Shown here in pieces: positions 1 to 7,701 of a stretch of DNA of 64,000 nucleotides (positions are counted from its first letter, which is position 1; the number at the start of each line of letters is the position of its first letter). Origin of the DNA: Oceanicoccus sagamiensis (GTDB lineage Bacteria > Pseudomonadota > Gammaproteobacteria > Pseudomonadales > Dasaniaceae). Under the pieces are notes generated by a model, which was given only the letters and a program-made list of their open reading frames with translations, did no database searches and was not told where the DNA came from. The translations under genes and the position numbers were made by a program. The stretch covers positions 3,038,001-3,102,000 of the forward strand of contig NZ_CP019343.1 in NCBI RefSeq assembly GCF_002117105.1, given 5' to 3'.

Positions 1-6
1 ACTGTT

Positions 7-528
7 ATGGCTATTAAATCCCTTAAGCAGCTCGCTGCTATAACGACGCTGGTTTTATCGCCTTTATCCCATGGCGCCTATATTAATGGAGCTGTGTTGT
101 TTTCCAGTTTTGACTGGAGCAAAAGCGCAGGCAGTGTTGCACTGAATAATGAGCAAATCGTCGCCTCGATGCAGGACCTGAATGGTGAAACCGGATTAAA
201 TTTTGATGGCTTTAGTTATTCCCCCTTTGCGCCGTCAGCGATCAGTTGGCAAAGTGATCACTTTATTTTTAAAATGACTTCCCTAACCGTGATTAACGAA
301 ACCCGCACCACGCTTAATGCAGAGGGTGCTGGCCTGCTGATTGCACTGGATAACAGTTGGTACGATACCTATGCCAGTTGGTCTTTTTCCGGTGGCAGTA
401 TTAACTGGAGCTATGCAGCGATAGCGCTAGGTGAAGGGCCGCGGCCATCCGCCGTGCCCATTCCTGCCGCAGGCTGGTTATTTGGCGTCGCTTTGCTTGG
501 CTTGCGAGGCATTAAGCGCAGAGCTTAA
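7..528 (+). CDS. VPLPA-CTERM sorting domain exported protein
   Basis: A 173-residue exported protein. The first ~23 residues form a signal peptide (Lys-containing N-terminus, hydrophobic core, then SHGA). The body is rich in Ser, Trp and aromatic residues with no domain I recognise. Residues 150-159 read VPIPAAGWLF, followed by a short hydrophobic stretch and a basic end (KRRA). This is the tripartite VPLPA/PEP-CTERM signal recognised by exosortase, which sorts proteins to the outer surface or exopolysaccharide matrix. No exosortase gene lies in the window, so processing would depend on one elsewhere. Only six bases precede the ATG, so the ribosome-binding site cannot be assessed and the frame stays open to the window edge, but the signal peptide looks complete from this Met. 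Confidence 0.8.
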   Translation: MAIKSLKQLAAITTLVLSPLSHGAYINGAVLFSSFDWSKSAGSVALNNEQIVASMQDLNGETGLNFDGFSYSPFAPSAISWQSDHFIFKMTSLTVINETRTTLNAEGAGLLIALDNSWYDTYASWSFSGGSINWSYAAIALGEGPRPSAVPIPAAGWLFGVALLGLRGIKRRA

Positions 529-617
529 TCGTATGGCGAGTGTCTAGTGGATTAGCTGGCCATCCGCTTTCTGCCTGCCAGACCCGGTAGGGCCGCCACT
601 ATGCAAGGCCACCAAGC

Positions 618-1031
618 CTATGGGGAGTGATGTTGCACCGGTTCAATATGCATAGTAGTGGTACCCGCCTGGAAGGAGTCACCAAAATCACCATCAGACC
701 ACTCTGGGCCTGACAAGGTGCCACAGACCGTTCCCAAAACTATATGACCCGAGCACAAGGGTTGGCCACCTGGTGCAGCAGCAATAAACTGACCGGAAAT
801 AACAGAGTCAGCGATATTCCATCCCTGGTAAATGCCTTCTTCTCTGACTGCCAGCAGCGTTTCAGCGTAACTCAAGTCGAAGCTGTCCAGTCGTTTGTAT
901 TCCCTTCCAATAACGGTATCGCTGATAGAGTCTGTGCTGTCGTCGCTAAGCAAATCCCCGTGGCTAACAATGGTACTATTGGCGCATAATGAAAGTGTTA
1001 GGGCGGCCAGAACCAGAATGGGTTTGAACAT
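618..1031 (-). CDS. Exported protein related to PEP-CTERM family, apparently truncated
   Basis: About 137 residues from the ATG at 1031. A longer frame exists from 1070, but only this start opens with a signal peptide (MFKPILVLAALTLSLCANS). The mature part has a pattern seen in many PEP-CTERM proteins: YKRLD, LSYAETL and GIYQGWNIAD at about residues 45-80. The annotated frame stops at TAG (618-620) without a sorting signal. In the same frame the next 21 codons (555-617) encode a hydrophobic stretch ending LPGLAGRKRMAS before TAA at 552. That resembles the end of a VPLPA/PEP-CTERM tail, so the gene may be a pseudogene that lost its anchor through a nonsense change. Convergent with the gene ending at 528. 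Function unknown. Confidence 0.55.
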   Translation of the reverse strand: MFKPILVLAALTLSLCANSTIVSHGDLLSDDSTDSISDTVIGREYKRLDSFDLSYAETLLAVREEGIYQGWNIADSVISGQFIAAAPGGQPLCSGHIVLGTVCGTLSGPEWSDGDFGDSFQAGTTTMHIEPVQHHSP

Positions 1032-1421
1032 GATAGAGGATCCGCATGGAGCGAGTTTATTATTAGTCATTCTGCCTAAGTGGTGTCGCTTGGCGATGGC
1101 AGATTGATACAGTGCAGTATAGAGCAGTGCGATAAATCTTCTCTTAAACCGAAAATAATGGCAGAAAACGTGGTTACTTTTATAGGCTTGAGTTTAGTAT
1201 CTGGCTGGTTTAAGCGATAGGTTTCACTGTTAAAAGACGGCTTATCAAGGTTGGCCAGGAAGGTTTTGTTAAATCAATGATTGGCTCGTTTTTTCTAAAC
1301 CAAGTCCAAATTGACTGGATGTTTAGAAGAGTTTAGAAGAGTTTTGGAAGGAGCCCAGTAACTGCCAAGTTTATTAGTCAGTCACTGGGTTCAGGCTTGG
1401 ATAAGGCGAGAAGATAAAGAC
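1032..1421. other. Intergenic region with an imperfect hairpin
   Basis: No supported gene. It holds a short direct repeat (GTTTAGAAGA twice, 1321-1340) and an imperfect inverted repeat, CCCAGTAACTG (1354-1364) with CAGTCACTGGG (1379-1389): 11 pairs with one mismatch around a 14-base loop. The hairpin lies just downstream of the minus-strand hydrolase gene and may help end its transcript, although no T-run follows it on that strand. The right part of the gap should hold the promoter of the minus-strand gene starting at 1031, but I see no convincing -35/-10 pair. Confidence 0.4.
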
Positions 1422-2990
1422 CTAGGGCACAATAACAATATTGTTGTTATAAGCGGTTCTAACAATACTGGTCAGGTTCTGGCCAGTGCTGCCGATCTCC
1501 GAGTTAACAAACACCACCAGTTCCATATCGTCAGGCATCATAAAAACAAAGCACTGTTCGGTACGGGCAATAGAGGGGAAGTTAAGGTTATCTGTCCATA
1601 AGCCCGCCTTATAAAAAGTACGGCCCGCATCTGTACTGGCGCCAAATACCGGGCTATTTAAACCCCAGGACTCGTTCAGTAATTTTGCGGTGCTAAAATT
1701 ATCCAGTATTTGTCCAGCGCGCAGGGCTCTGACCACATCCAAAATTTCAGTAATGGTCATATGCCAACCCATACCACCGGCGCGGTTAGTAAAGTCACCG
1801 GTATTCCAGCCAGAGCCGTTAGCGTTAAAGGTATAAGCGCGGGCCGTGGTGGCGTTTTTACTTAAGGTTGGGAAGGCACCCACCGGATTAAAGACATGCT
1901 GTTGCATATAATCGTTATAAAATTCGGCGGTGCTGGCATCCCACATATTGTCATTCATTAAGTCAGAGCCAAGGTTGGCCGCAGGGCTAATATAGCCACC
2001 AATGGTTGAGATCAAAATTCTGATTAAACCAAAGTTCATATTTTCATAAACCATGGCATCGACATCGCCAATAGCGCTGGCGGCAACCGGTGATTCAACG
2101 GTGGACTTCATTGTTGCCCAGTCGCTGGCGGAGCCGCCGGTAACAAAGCCTGAGGCATGGTTCATTAGGTCTTCAAAGGTAATATTTTCTACATTGGCAC
2201 CTGGGTCCCAGTAGTCTGGCAGGTAGTCAATAATTGCAGTGTCAGGGGAAATACCTTCTTCATCTAATAAGTGGATTAAACCAATAGCACTCATTAATTT
2301 GGAAATACTGGCCACATGCATTCTGCGGTCGGTATTCCAGCCTTCTGCGGGCGAGTCGCCAACATTGGGGTTGCGGCTCCAGTTCCACTGCAAGATACCC
2401 ACGGTCTGGCCATTGCGGCGCATTTTCATGGCATAGCCGTTAACGCTGGATTTCAGGGTGTCGTGCAGCTCTTCTCTGAAGCTGGGGATATCCAAATAAT
2501 TAGGATTGTCCGGGCTGGGTACCCAGCCTAATGGGGGCTCTGGAAAAGGACCGGGTGGTGGTGGGGGAACCGGCTGTACCTTGCTGGGCCCCTGACCTGT
2601 CATAGTGTACTGCTTGATATCAAAGCCTCTGGCATTTTTGAGTTCTTCCAGGGCCGAAGGGTCTAACAGATAGTCATTGCGGTGATTATGTATTTCAGGG
2701 CGGGTGCCACCGAGGCTATCCCGGCCCACTTTATCCGCTGCTTTGGCATTGAATTTTAAGTCTTTAATGGTGACCAGACCACTGGCAATACCGGGGACCA
2801 TGTTGGGGTCTTTGAGTGCTTTACGAACACCATCGACTTTTAGTAGTGCATTAAAGCACTCACTGTTTGTCGTTTCCAGCGGGGCACCGCTGGCGGGGTC
2901 CATACATTCAACGGGAATCAGTTCAGTGCCGCGATCAGGTACTTCGCTGCTGTCCTGGGCTTGGGCCGGGTTGATCAGGGGCAGTATCAA
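1422..2990 (-). CDS. Serine hydrolase, beta-lactamase (class C/PBP-like) family; signal peptide out of frame
   Basis: A 522-residue serine hydrolase of the class C beta-lactamase/D-peptidase fold, probably periplasmic. Catalytic motifs are visible: SISK at residues 228-231 (nucleophile Ser, general base Lys) followed by LMSAIGL, and YEN at 315-317 in a Y-x-N-x-N-F-G-L context. A proline-rich linker (about 139-153) separates a ~130-residue N-terminal region with no recognised domain from the hydrolase domain. The only in-frame start is TTG at 2990, which begins inside a signal-peptide core (ILPLINPAQAQ). An ATG at 3023-3025 with GGAG seven bases upstream begins MRLLPPP in another frame and hits TAA. 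One extra C in the C6 run (3005-3010) would join it to the hydrolase as a full signal peptide. Substrate unknown. Confidence 0.8.
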   Translation of the reverse strand: MILPLINPAQAQDSSEVPDRGTELIPVECMDPASGAPLETTNSECFNALLKVDGVRKALKDPNMVPGIASGLVTIKDLKFNAKAADKVGRDSLGGTRPEIHNHRNDYLLDPSALEELKNARGFDIKQYTMTGQGPSKVQPVPPPPPGPFPEPPLGWVPSPDNPNYLDIPSFREELHDTLKSSVNGYAMKMRRNGQTVGILQWNWSRNPNVGDSPAEGWNTDRRMHVASISKLMSAIGLIHLLDEEGISPDTAIIDYLPDYWDPGANVENITFEDLMNHASGFVTGGSASDWATMKSTVESPVAASAIGDVDAMVYENMNFGLIRILISTIGGYISPAANLGSDLMNDNMWDASTAEFYNDYMQQHVFNPVGAFPTLSKNATTARAYTFNANGSGWNTGDFTNRAGGMGWHMTITEILDVVRALRAGQILDNFSTAKLLNESWGLNSPVFGASTDAGRTFYKAGLWTDNLNFPSIARTEQCFVFMMPDDMELVVFVNSEIGSTGQNLTSIVRTAYNNNIVIVP

Positions 2991-3101
2991 CAGGGCGTAT
3001 TTTAGGGGGGTGGTAGTAACCTCATTAGCTTTCTCCGTAAGTGCTGCAACATAAATATATATAGGTATGGCTTATGTCGAAGGGGGTTTAAAAAAGGTTC
3101 A

Positions 3102-3332
3102 TTATTTTTGTTGGGGGCCTAGCTGTTGTTGAAGTTGCTGCCATCCTTTGGCCAGCGGGGCAGGTTTTAGCACTTCGCCTTTCACGGCCTGATATATTTT
3201 TTCCTGCCACAGCCGTTCAGCATTGAGTTCGGTGTTATTGGCTAACGCCTGCTCAAATATCAGTCGCTGTTTTTTTGGCAGCTTATTGCTTAAATAGAGA
3301 AGCATCTGCTCGTCCCAATCGCTATCGATCAT
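3102..3332 (-). CDS. Small hypothetical protein, weakly anti-sigma-like
   Basis: 76 residues from ATG 3332. This start is preferred over an upstream in-frame Met at 3506 because AGGA sits seven bases before it and the composition changes sharply there. The N-terminal half (DWDEQMLLYLSNKLPKKQRL, then a helix with Phe-Glu-Gln-Ala) resembles the helical opening of short anti-sigma/zf-HC2 proteins, but all the zinc-ligand cysteines are missing, so this is only a resemblance. It is Gln- and Lys-rich, with no signal peptide or membrane segment, and so is probably cytoplasmic. It is divergent from the gene at 3470, with 137 bases between them. I cannot assign a function. Confidence 0.5.
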   Translation of the reverse strand: MIDSDWDEQMLLYLSNKLPKKQRLIFEQALANNTELNAERLWQEKIYQAVKGEVLKPAPLAKGWQQLQQQLGPQQK

Positions 3333-3469
3333 AAATAATCCTGTATGCGGTATAGTCTTGTGTCGTAGCCTGCGGGCAAAAGGTTCACGGTATTTTTTGC
3401 GCAGTGGACTGAACCGGGCAGGGCTTTGTTTCGACAGAGTGTCAAAGCATCTAACAGGATAGTTTCGCG

Positions 3470-4069
3470 ATGAAAAGTCTCTGGCAAAATAGCAGCACCC
3501 TTTCAAGTCACTTGCAGCAACCCGCTATGGAGTCTCCAGATCTGGAGGTGTTGGCTGCCAGGGTTCCCGGCAATGGCCATATTTTGCGTGATAATAGCAG
3601 TGGCCTTGAGTGGTTAAATGTGCAAGCCACTCTGGGCTTGAGTTATGAGCAAGTGATTCACCAGAGTCAAAAGGGGGCGGCCTTGCACGGCTGGTGGTAT
3701 GCCTCATTAACTGAAGCACAAATTCTGCTCAGCCGTTTTGGTTTTGATGTTATTGACGGTGTTTACCAGCAGGGGGTGGATGAACTGCAACAGGCGGTGG
3801 AGTGGATGAATGCACATCTGGGTGAAACCATTGCCTTTAGCCGGGCTTTCCCGGCAATAGCCTACCGGGGTTCGGTACTAATGACCGGCAGTCACAACGC
3901 CAATCAGCAGCGGCTAACACTGCCGGTGTTTTATCAGCAGGATAGTGATAACCATAACATTGATATTGAGACGGGGATTGGTGTGGGTGATAGTGCGGTG
4001 CCGCCCTATATCTCCAGTTTGCTGGTACGTCATCGGTCGGTTAAAAATACGACGGGCTTTTGGCAGTAA
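3470..4069 (+). CDS. Hypothetical protein with a PEP-CTERM-associated 'SGLEWL' segment
   Basis: 199 residues, starting at ATG 3470 with AGGA ten bases upstream; an internal Met at 3527 is an alternative. Residues ~43-60 read SGLEWLNVQATLGLSYEQV. This pattern (a 'GLEWLD...LSY.D' core) is common in the exported PEP-CTERM protein family and is also echoed in the gene at 618-1031. Unlike those proteins it has neither a signal peptide nor a C-terminal sorting tail, so it is either cytoplasmic or a displaced/truncated family member. The second half is unremarkable. Downstream lies a nested-palindrome repeat. Function unknown. Confidence 0.55.
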   Translation: MKSLWQNSSTLSSHLQQPAMESPDLEVLAARVPGNGHILRDNSSGLEWLNVQATLGLSYEQVIHQSQKGAALHGWWYASLTEAQILLSRFGFDVIDGVYQQGVDELQQAVEWMNAHLGETIAFSRAFPAIAYRGSVLMTGSHNANQQRLTLPVFYQQDSDNHNIDIETGIGVGDSAVPPYISSLLVRHRSVKNTTGFWQ

Positions 4070-4121
4070 AAAATTGCGAAGAGAAAAAGGCTGGCCTGGT
4101 GCCATTGCTGACCCACACGTT

Positions 4122-4263
4122 TTTTCAAGTGTTGAAACCACCATCGTAGGGTGGATTGCAATCCACCAAGCCCAGCCATGAGCATTTATATACCGGTGGA
4201 TTATAATCCACCCTACGGGTAACTCTTACCCAGTGCCGTTTTTTTTCAGTCTATAAAAAATAT
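4122..4263. repeat. Nested-palindrome dispersed repeat, copy 1 (REP/REPIN-like)
   Basis: The core is 4146-4216: GTAGGGTGGATTGC then AATCCACC, an 18-base spacer region containing AAGCCCAGCCATGAGCAT, then GGTGGATTATAATCCACC then CTAC. Each arm is itself a near-perfect palindrome (GGTGGATT/AATCCACC), and the two arms are inverted relative to each other. Similarity to the second copy at 42983-43054 extends into both flanks (TTGAAACCA...ATC on the left, ACCCAGTGC on the right), so the mobile or amplified unit is roughly 140 bases. It lies between the + gene ending at 4069 and the - gene ending at 4307. Confidence 0.85.
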
Positions 4264-4294
4264 CAAACAGCAGCGGCCAAAATGGCCCGCTGCT
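4255..4294 (-). terminator. Rho-independent terminator of the porin gene
   Basis: On the minus strand, AGCAGCGGGCC pairs with GGCCGCTGCT around an ATTTT loop (4269-4294, one bulged G), followed by a T-rich tract (4255-4268). It lies 12 bases after the porin stop codon. Confidence 0.75.
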
Positions 4295-4306
4295 TAAACC
4301 TCGTAT

Positions 4307-5530
4307 TTACTTCAGCCCCAGCTTTAAATTATTACTATCAAAACTGACCTTAAGGGAAAACTGAATCCGAATATCATCACCGGATTCACCGCTAATATCT
4401 TCACGTTCACCCCAGGCAATTTCACCGCCAATCAGCACATTATCCTGCGGGTAATGCAGCAAATTAACTTGAGCGATTTGGCCTTTTTCATACTCGTTAT
4501 CAGCCTGGCCTTCAGTGGTATCAATTTCATTAAAGGAATAACCAATAGAGGTTGACCACTGCTTGCTCCAGTAGTGATCGTAATAGGCCACTACACCGAT
4601 CATCTCTACCGCTTCAACACCGGTGGTGGTGATATCCGCAGAATCTGGCGCAATATCAACGCCGCCATCATTCATATAGTTACCGATACCTTCACCGTAA
4701 ACCACTTGCAGTTTTAAGCGGTCATTCTCTAACATTTTGATAGAGGTACTGGCATTAATACCCCAACCAAACTCTTCATCCGTGTCATTAGTATCGGTGC
4801 GCTCATAACCTAACTTGCGGGCGATACCGGCCAGTTGCCAGTGGCCCCAGTCGGTATTGTCGCGGTAGCGCACGGTCAGATCGGGAATATCGTTGTACTT
4901 GTCAACAATCTCATCGATGGTGGAGCCGCAGTCGGAGACCGGATTGTTGATATCGCAGGAAGAGTCATCGCGAAAACGCCCAACGGTAATGGAGGTGTCC
5001 GGGTCTTCAATAGCAATGGAAAATTCATCTTCACCCGCATCAAAGGTATAACGGGCCTGCTTATTACGGTAGAACACCATGCCCGTTGGACCCCAGTAAT
5101 CAATTGTATTAGGGAAAATATCGATATCCATAAAATTGGACCAGGTCTGGCCTGCACCAATTTCTTTCCAGGTTACCCAGGCATGACGTAAGCGTGGTGT
5201 GGTTTGGCCAGCATCACCGCTGACACCAAACAGTTCGTACTCAAATAACATGGTGACATCTTCACCGTAATTGGCACTAATACCCAAGCGGCTTTGACGC
5301 ACGCCAAAAATAAACTCGCCGTCATCCCCGTAGGCGCCATCGGTGGTGGGAATGGTAGAGACACGCAGAGTATCGTTCCAGTCTGGGTCCACCCGTTTAA
5401 AATCATAAATCATATCGGCCTGTACAAAGCCATAGACCTTTAAGTTTAAGGCGTCTGCCTCAGCGGTTGCCCCTAATGACAGGCAGGATAAAGCTGCGCC
5501 TGTAAGATAATGTTTCCAGTTATTATTCAT
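4307..5530 (-). CDS. DcaP-like trimeric outer-membrane porin
   Basis: 407 residues. A signal peptide (about 1-25, ending TAEA) is followed by LKVYGFVQADMIYDF, the typical first beta-strand of DcaP family porins, and FGVRQSRLGI, then many alternating-residue strands rich in Tyr, Trp and Gly. DcaP porins let dicarboxylates and some peptides or beta-lactams through the outer membrane. The ATG overlaps the glutaminase stop codon by one base (TAATG), so the two are translationally coupled and belong to one transcript. A terminator follows. This pairing suggests uptake of glutamine-rich peptides or export of glutamate, which is inference. Family assignment is firm; the substrate is not. Confidence 0.88.
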   Translation of the reverse strand: MNNNWKHYLTGAALSCLSLGATAEADALNLKVYGFVQADMIYDFKRVDPDWNDTLRVSTIPTTDGAYGDDGEFIFGVRQSRLGISANYGEDVTMLFEYELFGVSGDAGQTTPRLRHAWVTWKEIGAGQTWSNFMDIDIFPNTIDYWGPTGMVFYRNKQARYTFDAGEDEFSIAIEDPDTSITVGRFRDDSSCDINNPVSDCGSTIDEIVDKYNDIPDLTVRYRDNTDWGHWQLAGIARKLGYERTDTNDTDEEFGWGINASTSIKMLENDRLKLQVVYGEGIGNYMNDGGVDIAPDSADITTTGVEAVEMIGVVAYYDHYWSKQWSTSIGYSFNEIDTTEGQADNEYEKGQIAQVNLLHYPQDNVLIGGEIAWGEREDISGESGDDIRIQFSLKVSFDSNNLKLGLK

Positions 5531-6555
5531 TATTTAACGCCCTCAAAAATATTCAGGTGTAGTTCTTTGGAAATATAGTTAATCGCTTTCATGGCACGAA
5601 TGCTATTGCCCGCTTTATTCAGTCGTGGTGAGAAAGCGGCAATGGCCATTTCACCAGGCACTACGGCGACAATACCGCCGCCAACACCGGTTTTAGCGGG
5701 TAGGCCTGCGGTATAAGACCAAATACCTGATTCGTCATAAAAACCCGCGGTTAACATGACTGCCAGTAATTTAGAGACATGCTCAGCGTCCAGCACACGT
5801 TTACCGGTTTTTGGATTCACGCCGTGGTTGGCCAGGGTGGCACCCATCATCGCCAGTTGCTCAGTGTTAACACCCAGCGAACACATTTTGGTATAAACCC
5901 TGAGGGCTTCTTCGGGTTCACTATAAAGACGTCCATAGTTAAACAGCAGATTAGCAATCCCCCGGTTAGACCAGCTGGTTTCATACTCGGAGGTATAGAC
6001 TTTATCTAACAGTGTTAGCTCAGCACCGGCAAAGTCATTAATATTGCTTCGAACTTTGTCCCAGCGTTGCGCTTCATCTTTAGCGTCTACCATGCTAACG
6101 CTGGCAATCGCACCAGCATTAACCAGTGGATTGACTGAACGGGCTGGCATAATTTCCAGAGCGAGTTTGGAATTAAAGGGCAGGCCGGTTGGCTCTACTC
6201 CAATCTTTTCTTGCAGAGCCTCAGCCCCTTGTTCCTGCATCACCAGCGCCGCATTAAAGGGTTTGGAAACAGATTGTATGGAAAAGCTATAGTCGGTATC
6301 TCCCGCTTGATAGACTTTGCCATCTCGGGTAATGATTACAATACCAAACAGGTCTGAAGGAACTTCGGTCAGGATCGGGATATAGTCCGCATTGGCTCCT
6401 TCTTTAACTCCTTTGAACTTGGCGTGGGCCTTGGTCACAATATCGGCCAGTACATCCGGGCTGGGTTTGGCATGGGAGGGTAGTGCAACTAATAAAAACG
6501 CCACAAGCAGCAGGCGAATCATAGGGTTTAGGTGACGCGATAAGCGGTGATGCAT
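5530..6555 (-). CDS. glsA: Glutaminase A, periplasmic (EC 3.5.1.2)
   Basis: 341 residues, converting L-glutamine to L-glutamate and ammonia. The family signature is clear: YIPILTEVPSDLFGI, then SIQSVSKPF with the catalytic Ser-x-x-Lys, NSKLALEI, NPLVNAGAIA and KTGVGGGI near the C-terminus. Length matches GlsA plus a signal peptide (a basic start, LLLVAFLLVALPSHA, about residues 12-30), so this version acts in the periplasm rather than the cytoplasm, where E. coli GlsA enzymes act. AGGAG sits seven bases before the ATG. First gene of a two-gene operon with the DcaP-type porin, whose ATG overlaps this stop. Confidence 0.93.
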   Translation of the reverse strand: MHHRLSRHLNPMIRLLLVAFLLVALPSHAKPSPDVLADIVTKAHAKFKGVKEGANADYIPILTEVPSDLFGIVIITRDGKVYQAGDTDYSFSIQSVSKPFNAALVMQEQGAEALQEKIGVEPTGLPFNSKLALEIMPARSVNPLVNAGAIASVSMVDAKDEAQRWDKVRSNINDFAGAELTLLDKVYTSEYETSWSNRGIANLLFNYGRLYSEPEEALRVYTKMCSLGVNTEQLAMMGATLANHGVNPKTGKRVLDAEHVSKLLAVMLTAGFYDESGIWSYTAGLPAKTGVGGGIVAVVPGEMAIAAFSPRLNKAGNSIRAMKAINYISKELHLNIFEGVK

Positions 6556-6875
6556 ATTCTGACTCCTTTAAGAAAAACGCAGTAAAAACAGACTTTTGGA
6601 TTATTCTCAACTCAGCATAGCAGTCTTTTTACATCGTGCAGATAAATAACAGGATGTATCCGTGTTCGTGTTTTGGGGAGTTATGGGGGACCAGTGTCGC
6701 AGTTTTTGCATTAGGGTTTTGTATCTATAGCGTCAATGAGTGGATTGAAGGCTGAGCAATAAAGAGTGGTTAACGCGATAAAAAGCACGACTCTTATTCG
6801 GTTTCTTCATTAACCTGCGTGATCTATCGCAGTCAAACCGATAAAAGGTTGGTGCTGATGAAAAACTGTCAGGTA
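6556..6875. other. Intergenic region upstream of glsA
   Basis: 320 bases between the end of the CmcJ-like gene and the glsA start. No open frame has a ribosome-binding site. It must carry the glsA-porin promoter (minus strand). No strong terminator hairpin or palindromic operator stands out. Only the glsA Shine-Dalgarno sequence (AGGAG at about 6563-6567, minus) is clear. Confidence 0.5.
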
Positions 6876-7679
6876 TTAGAAAAAAACCAGTAACCGCGAT
6901 TCAATACTTTCCCGGGGCGGAGCATCTTCAGGGGCTTGCGGATTATTAAATGCAGTATGTACACAGCGTCTAGCCCTGCCGTCCGTGGCAGAATCAAATG
7001 TTTTAATTAATAACACTTCATTACGGGCTAGAGCTGGAAAAAAATACCAGCGGTGTTCGGGATTAAAAATGACCAGTTCTAACTCACCTATCCGCTCCGC
7101 GGCTCGTCGCTCGCTGGCAACCAGATCATAAGGGGATAGGGTGCGGGCATCGCTAAGTGCCATGGGGCTATGATAGGCGGGTGCTTTAATGGCGCGCCAT
7201 ACATTAATAATGGCATAGCGATGTTGTAAATAAAGATCTGCCTCTGCTGTGTCAACCAGTTCACGCAAGCGCCGCTCGGCGGAGGCATCGGTATAGTCAT
7301 TATGAATAACTGAAGCGGCTTCACGGGTATTGCGCTGTTCGCGAATGTCCGGCGAGTCTGAACGTAGGGTATGGTCAAATACGATCGCATCACGACCGCC
7401 TACCGCAGCGAGAACCAGATCGCGCAATTCCTGTTCATAGAGTGATTGTTGCCCAGCTAGCTGATAAAAGTCGCTAACCGCCGTAGTATGGTTGCGGCGT
7501 TCAAAACCATAACTGTCTAGTGTCGGTGCTGGCGAGAGTTGTCTGGCATCGGCTATCTCCATATCGCAATCGTCAAATTCGGCACCAATCCGCATCTGCG
7601 CATCAGCGCCGCCTGCCGAAGCGTGGTAAATCGGTTTCTCATCCGTGGGTACCAGATAGCGAAGTGTTGCCGTGACCAT
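6876..7679 (-). CDS. CmcJ/NvfI-family oxidoreductase (non-haem-iron hydroxylase-like)
   Basis: 267 residues. The order of motifs matches the CmcJ/NvfI/AsqJ-related hydroxylase family: VIHNDYT (His126, Asp128), INVWRAI at 158-164, SPMALSDART, NPEHRWYFFP (206-215), LLIKTFDS, CVHTAF (His241) and a C-terminal PRESIESRLLVFF. Family members are annotated as hydroxylases in cephamycin and fungal meroterpenoid pathways, but most bacterial homologues are uncharacterised. The histidines are plausible metal ligands, which is inference. No signal peptide, so cytoplasmic. It follows the metallo-hydrolase gene by 22 bases on the same strand and so is probably cotranscribed. Substrate unknown. Confidence 0.75.
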   Translation of the reverse strand: MVTATLRYLVPTDEKPIYHASAGGADAQMRIGAEFDDCDMEIADARQLSPAPTLDSYGFERRNHTTAVSDFYQLAGQQSLYEQELRDLVLAAVGGRDAIVFDHTLRSDSPDIREQRNTREAASVIHNDYTDASAERRLRELVDTAEADLYLQHRYAIINVWRAIKAPAYHSPMALSDARTLSPYDLVASERRAAERIGELELVIFNPEHRWYFFPALARNEVLLIKTFDSATDGRARRCVHTAFNNPQAPEDAPPRESIESRLLVFF

Positions 7680-7701
7680 CGTCTAATTCTCTCTTATCAC
7701 T

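Noticed and set aside
744-1107. Two overlapping + strand frames opposite the 618-1031 gene.
   Set aside because: No ribosome-binding site, no family resemblance; the minus frame has a signal peptide and family pattern.
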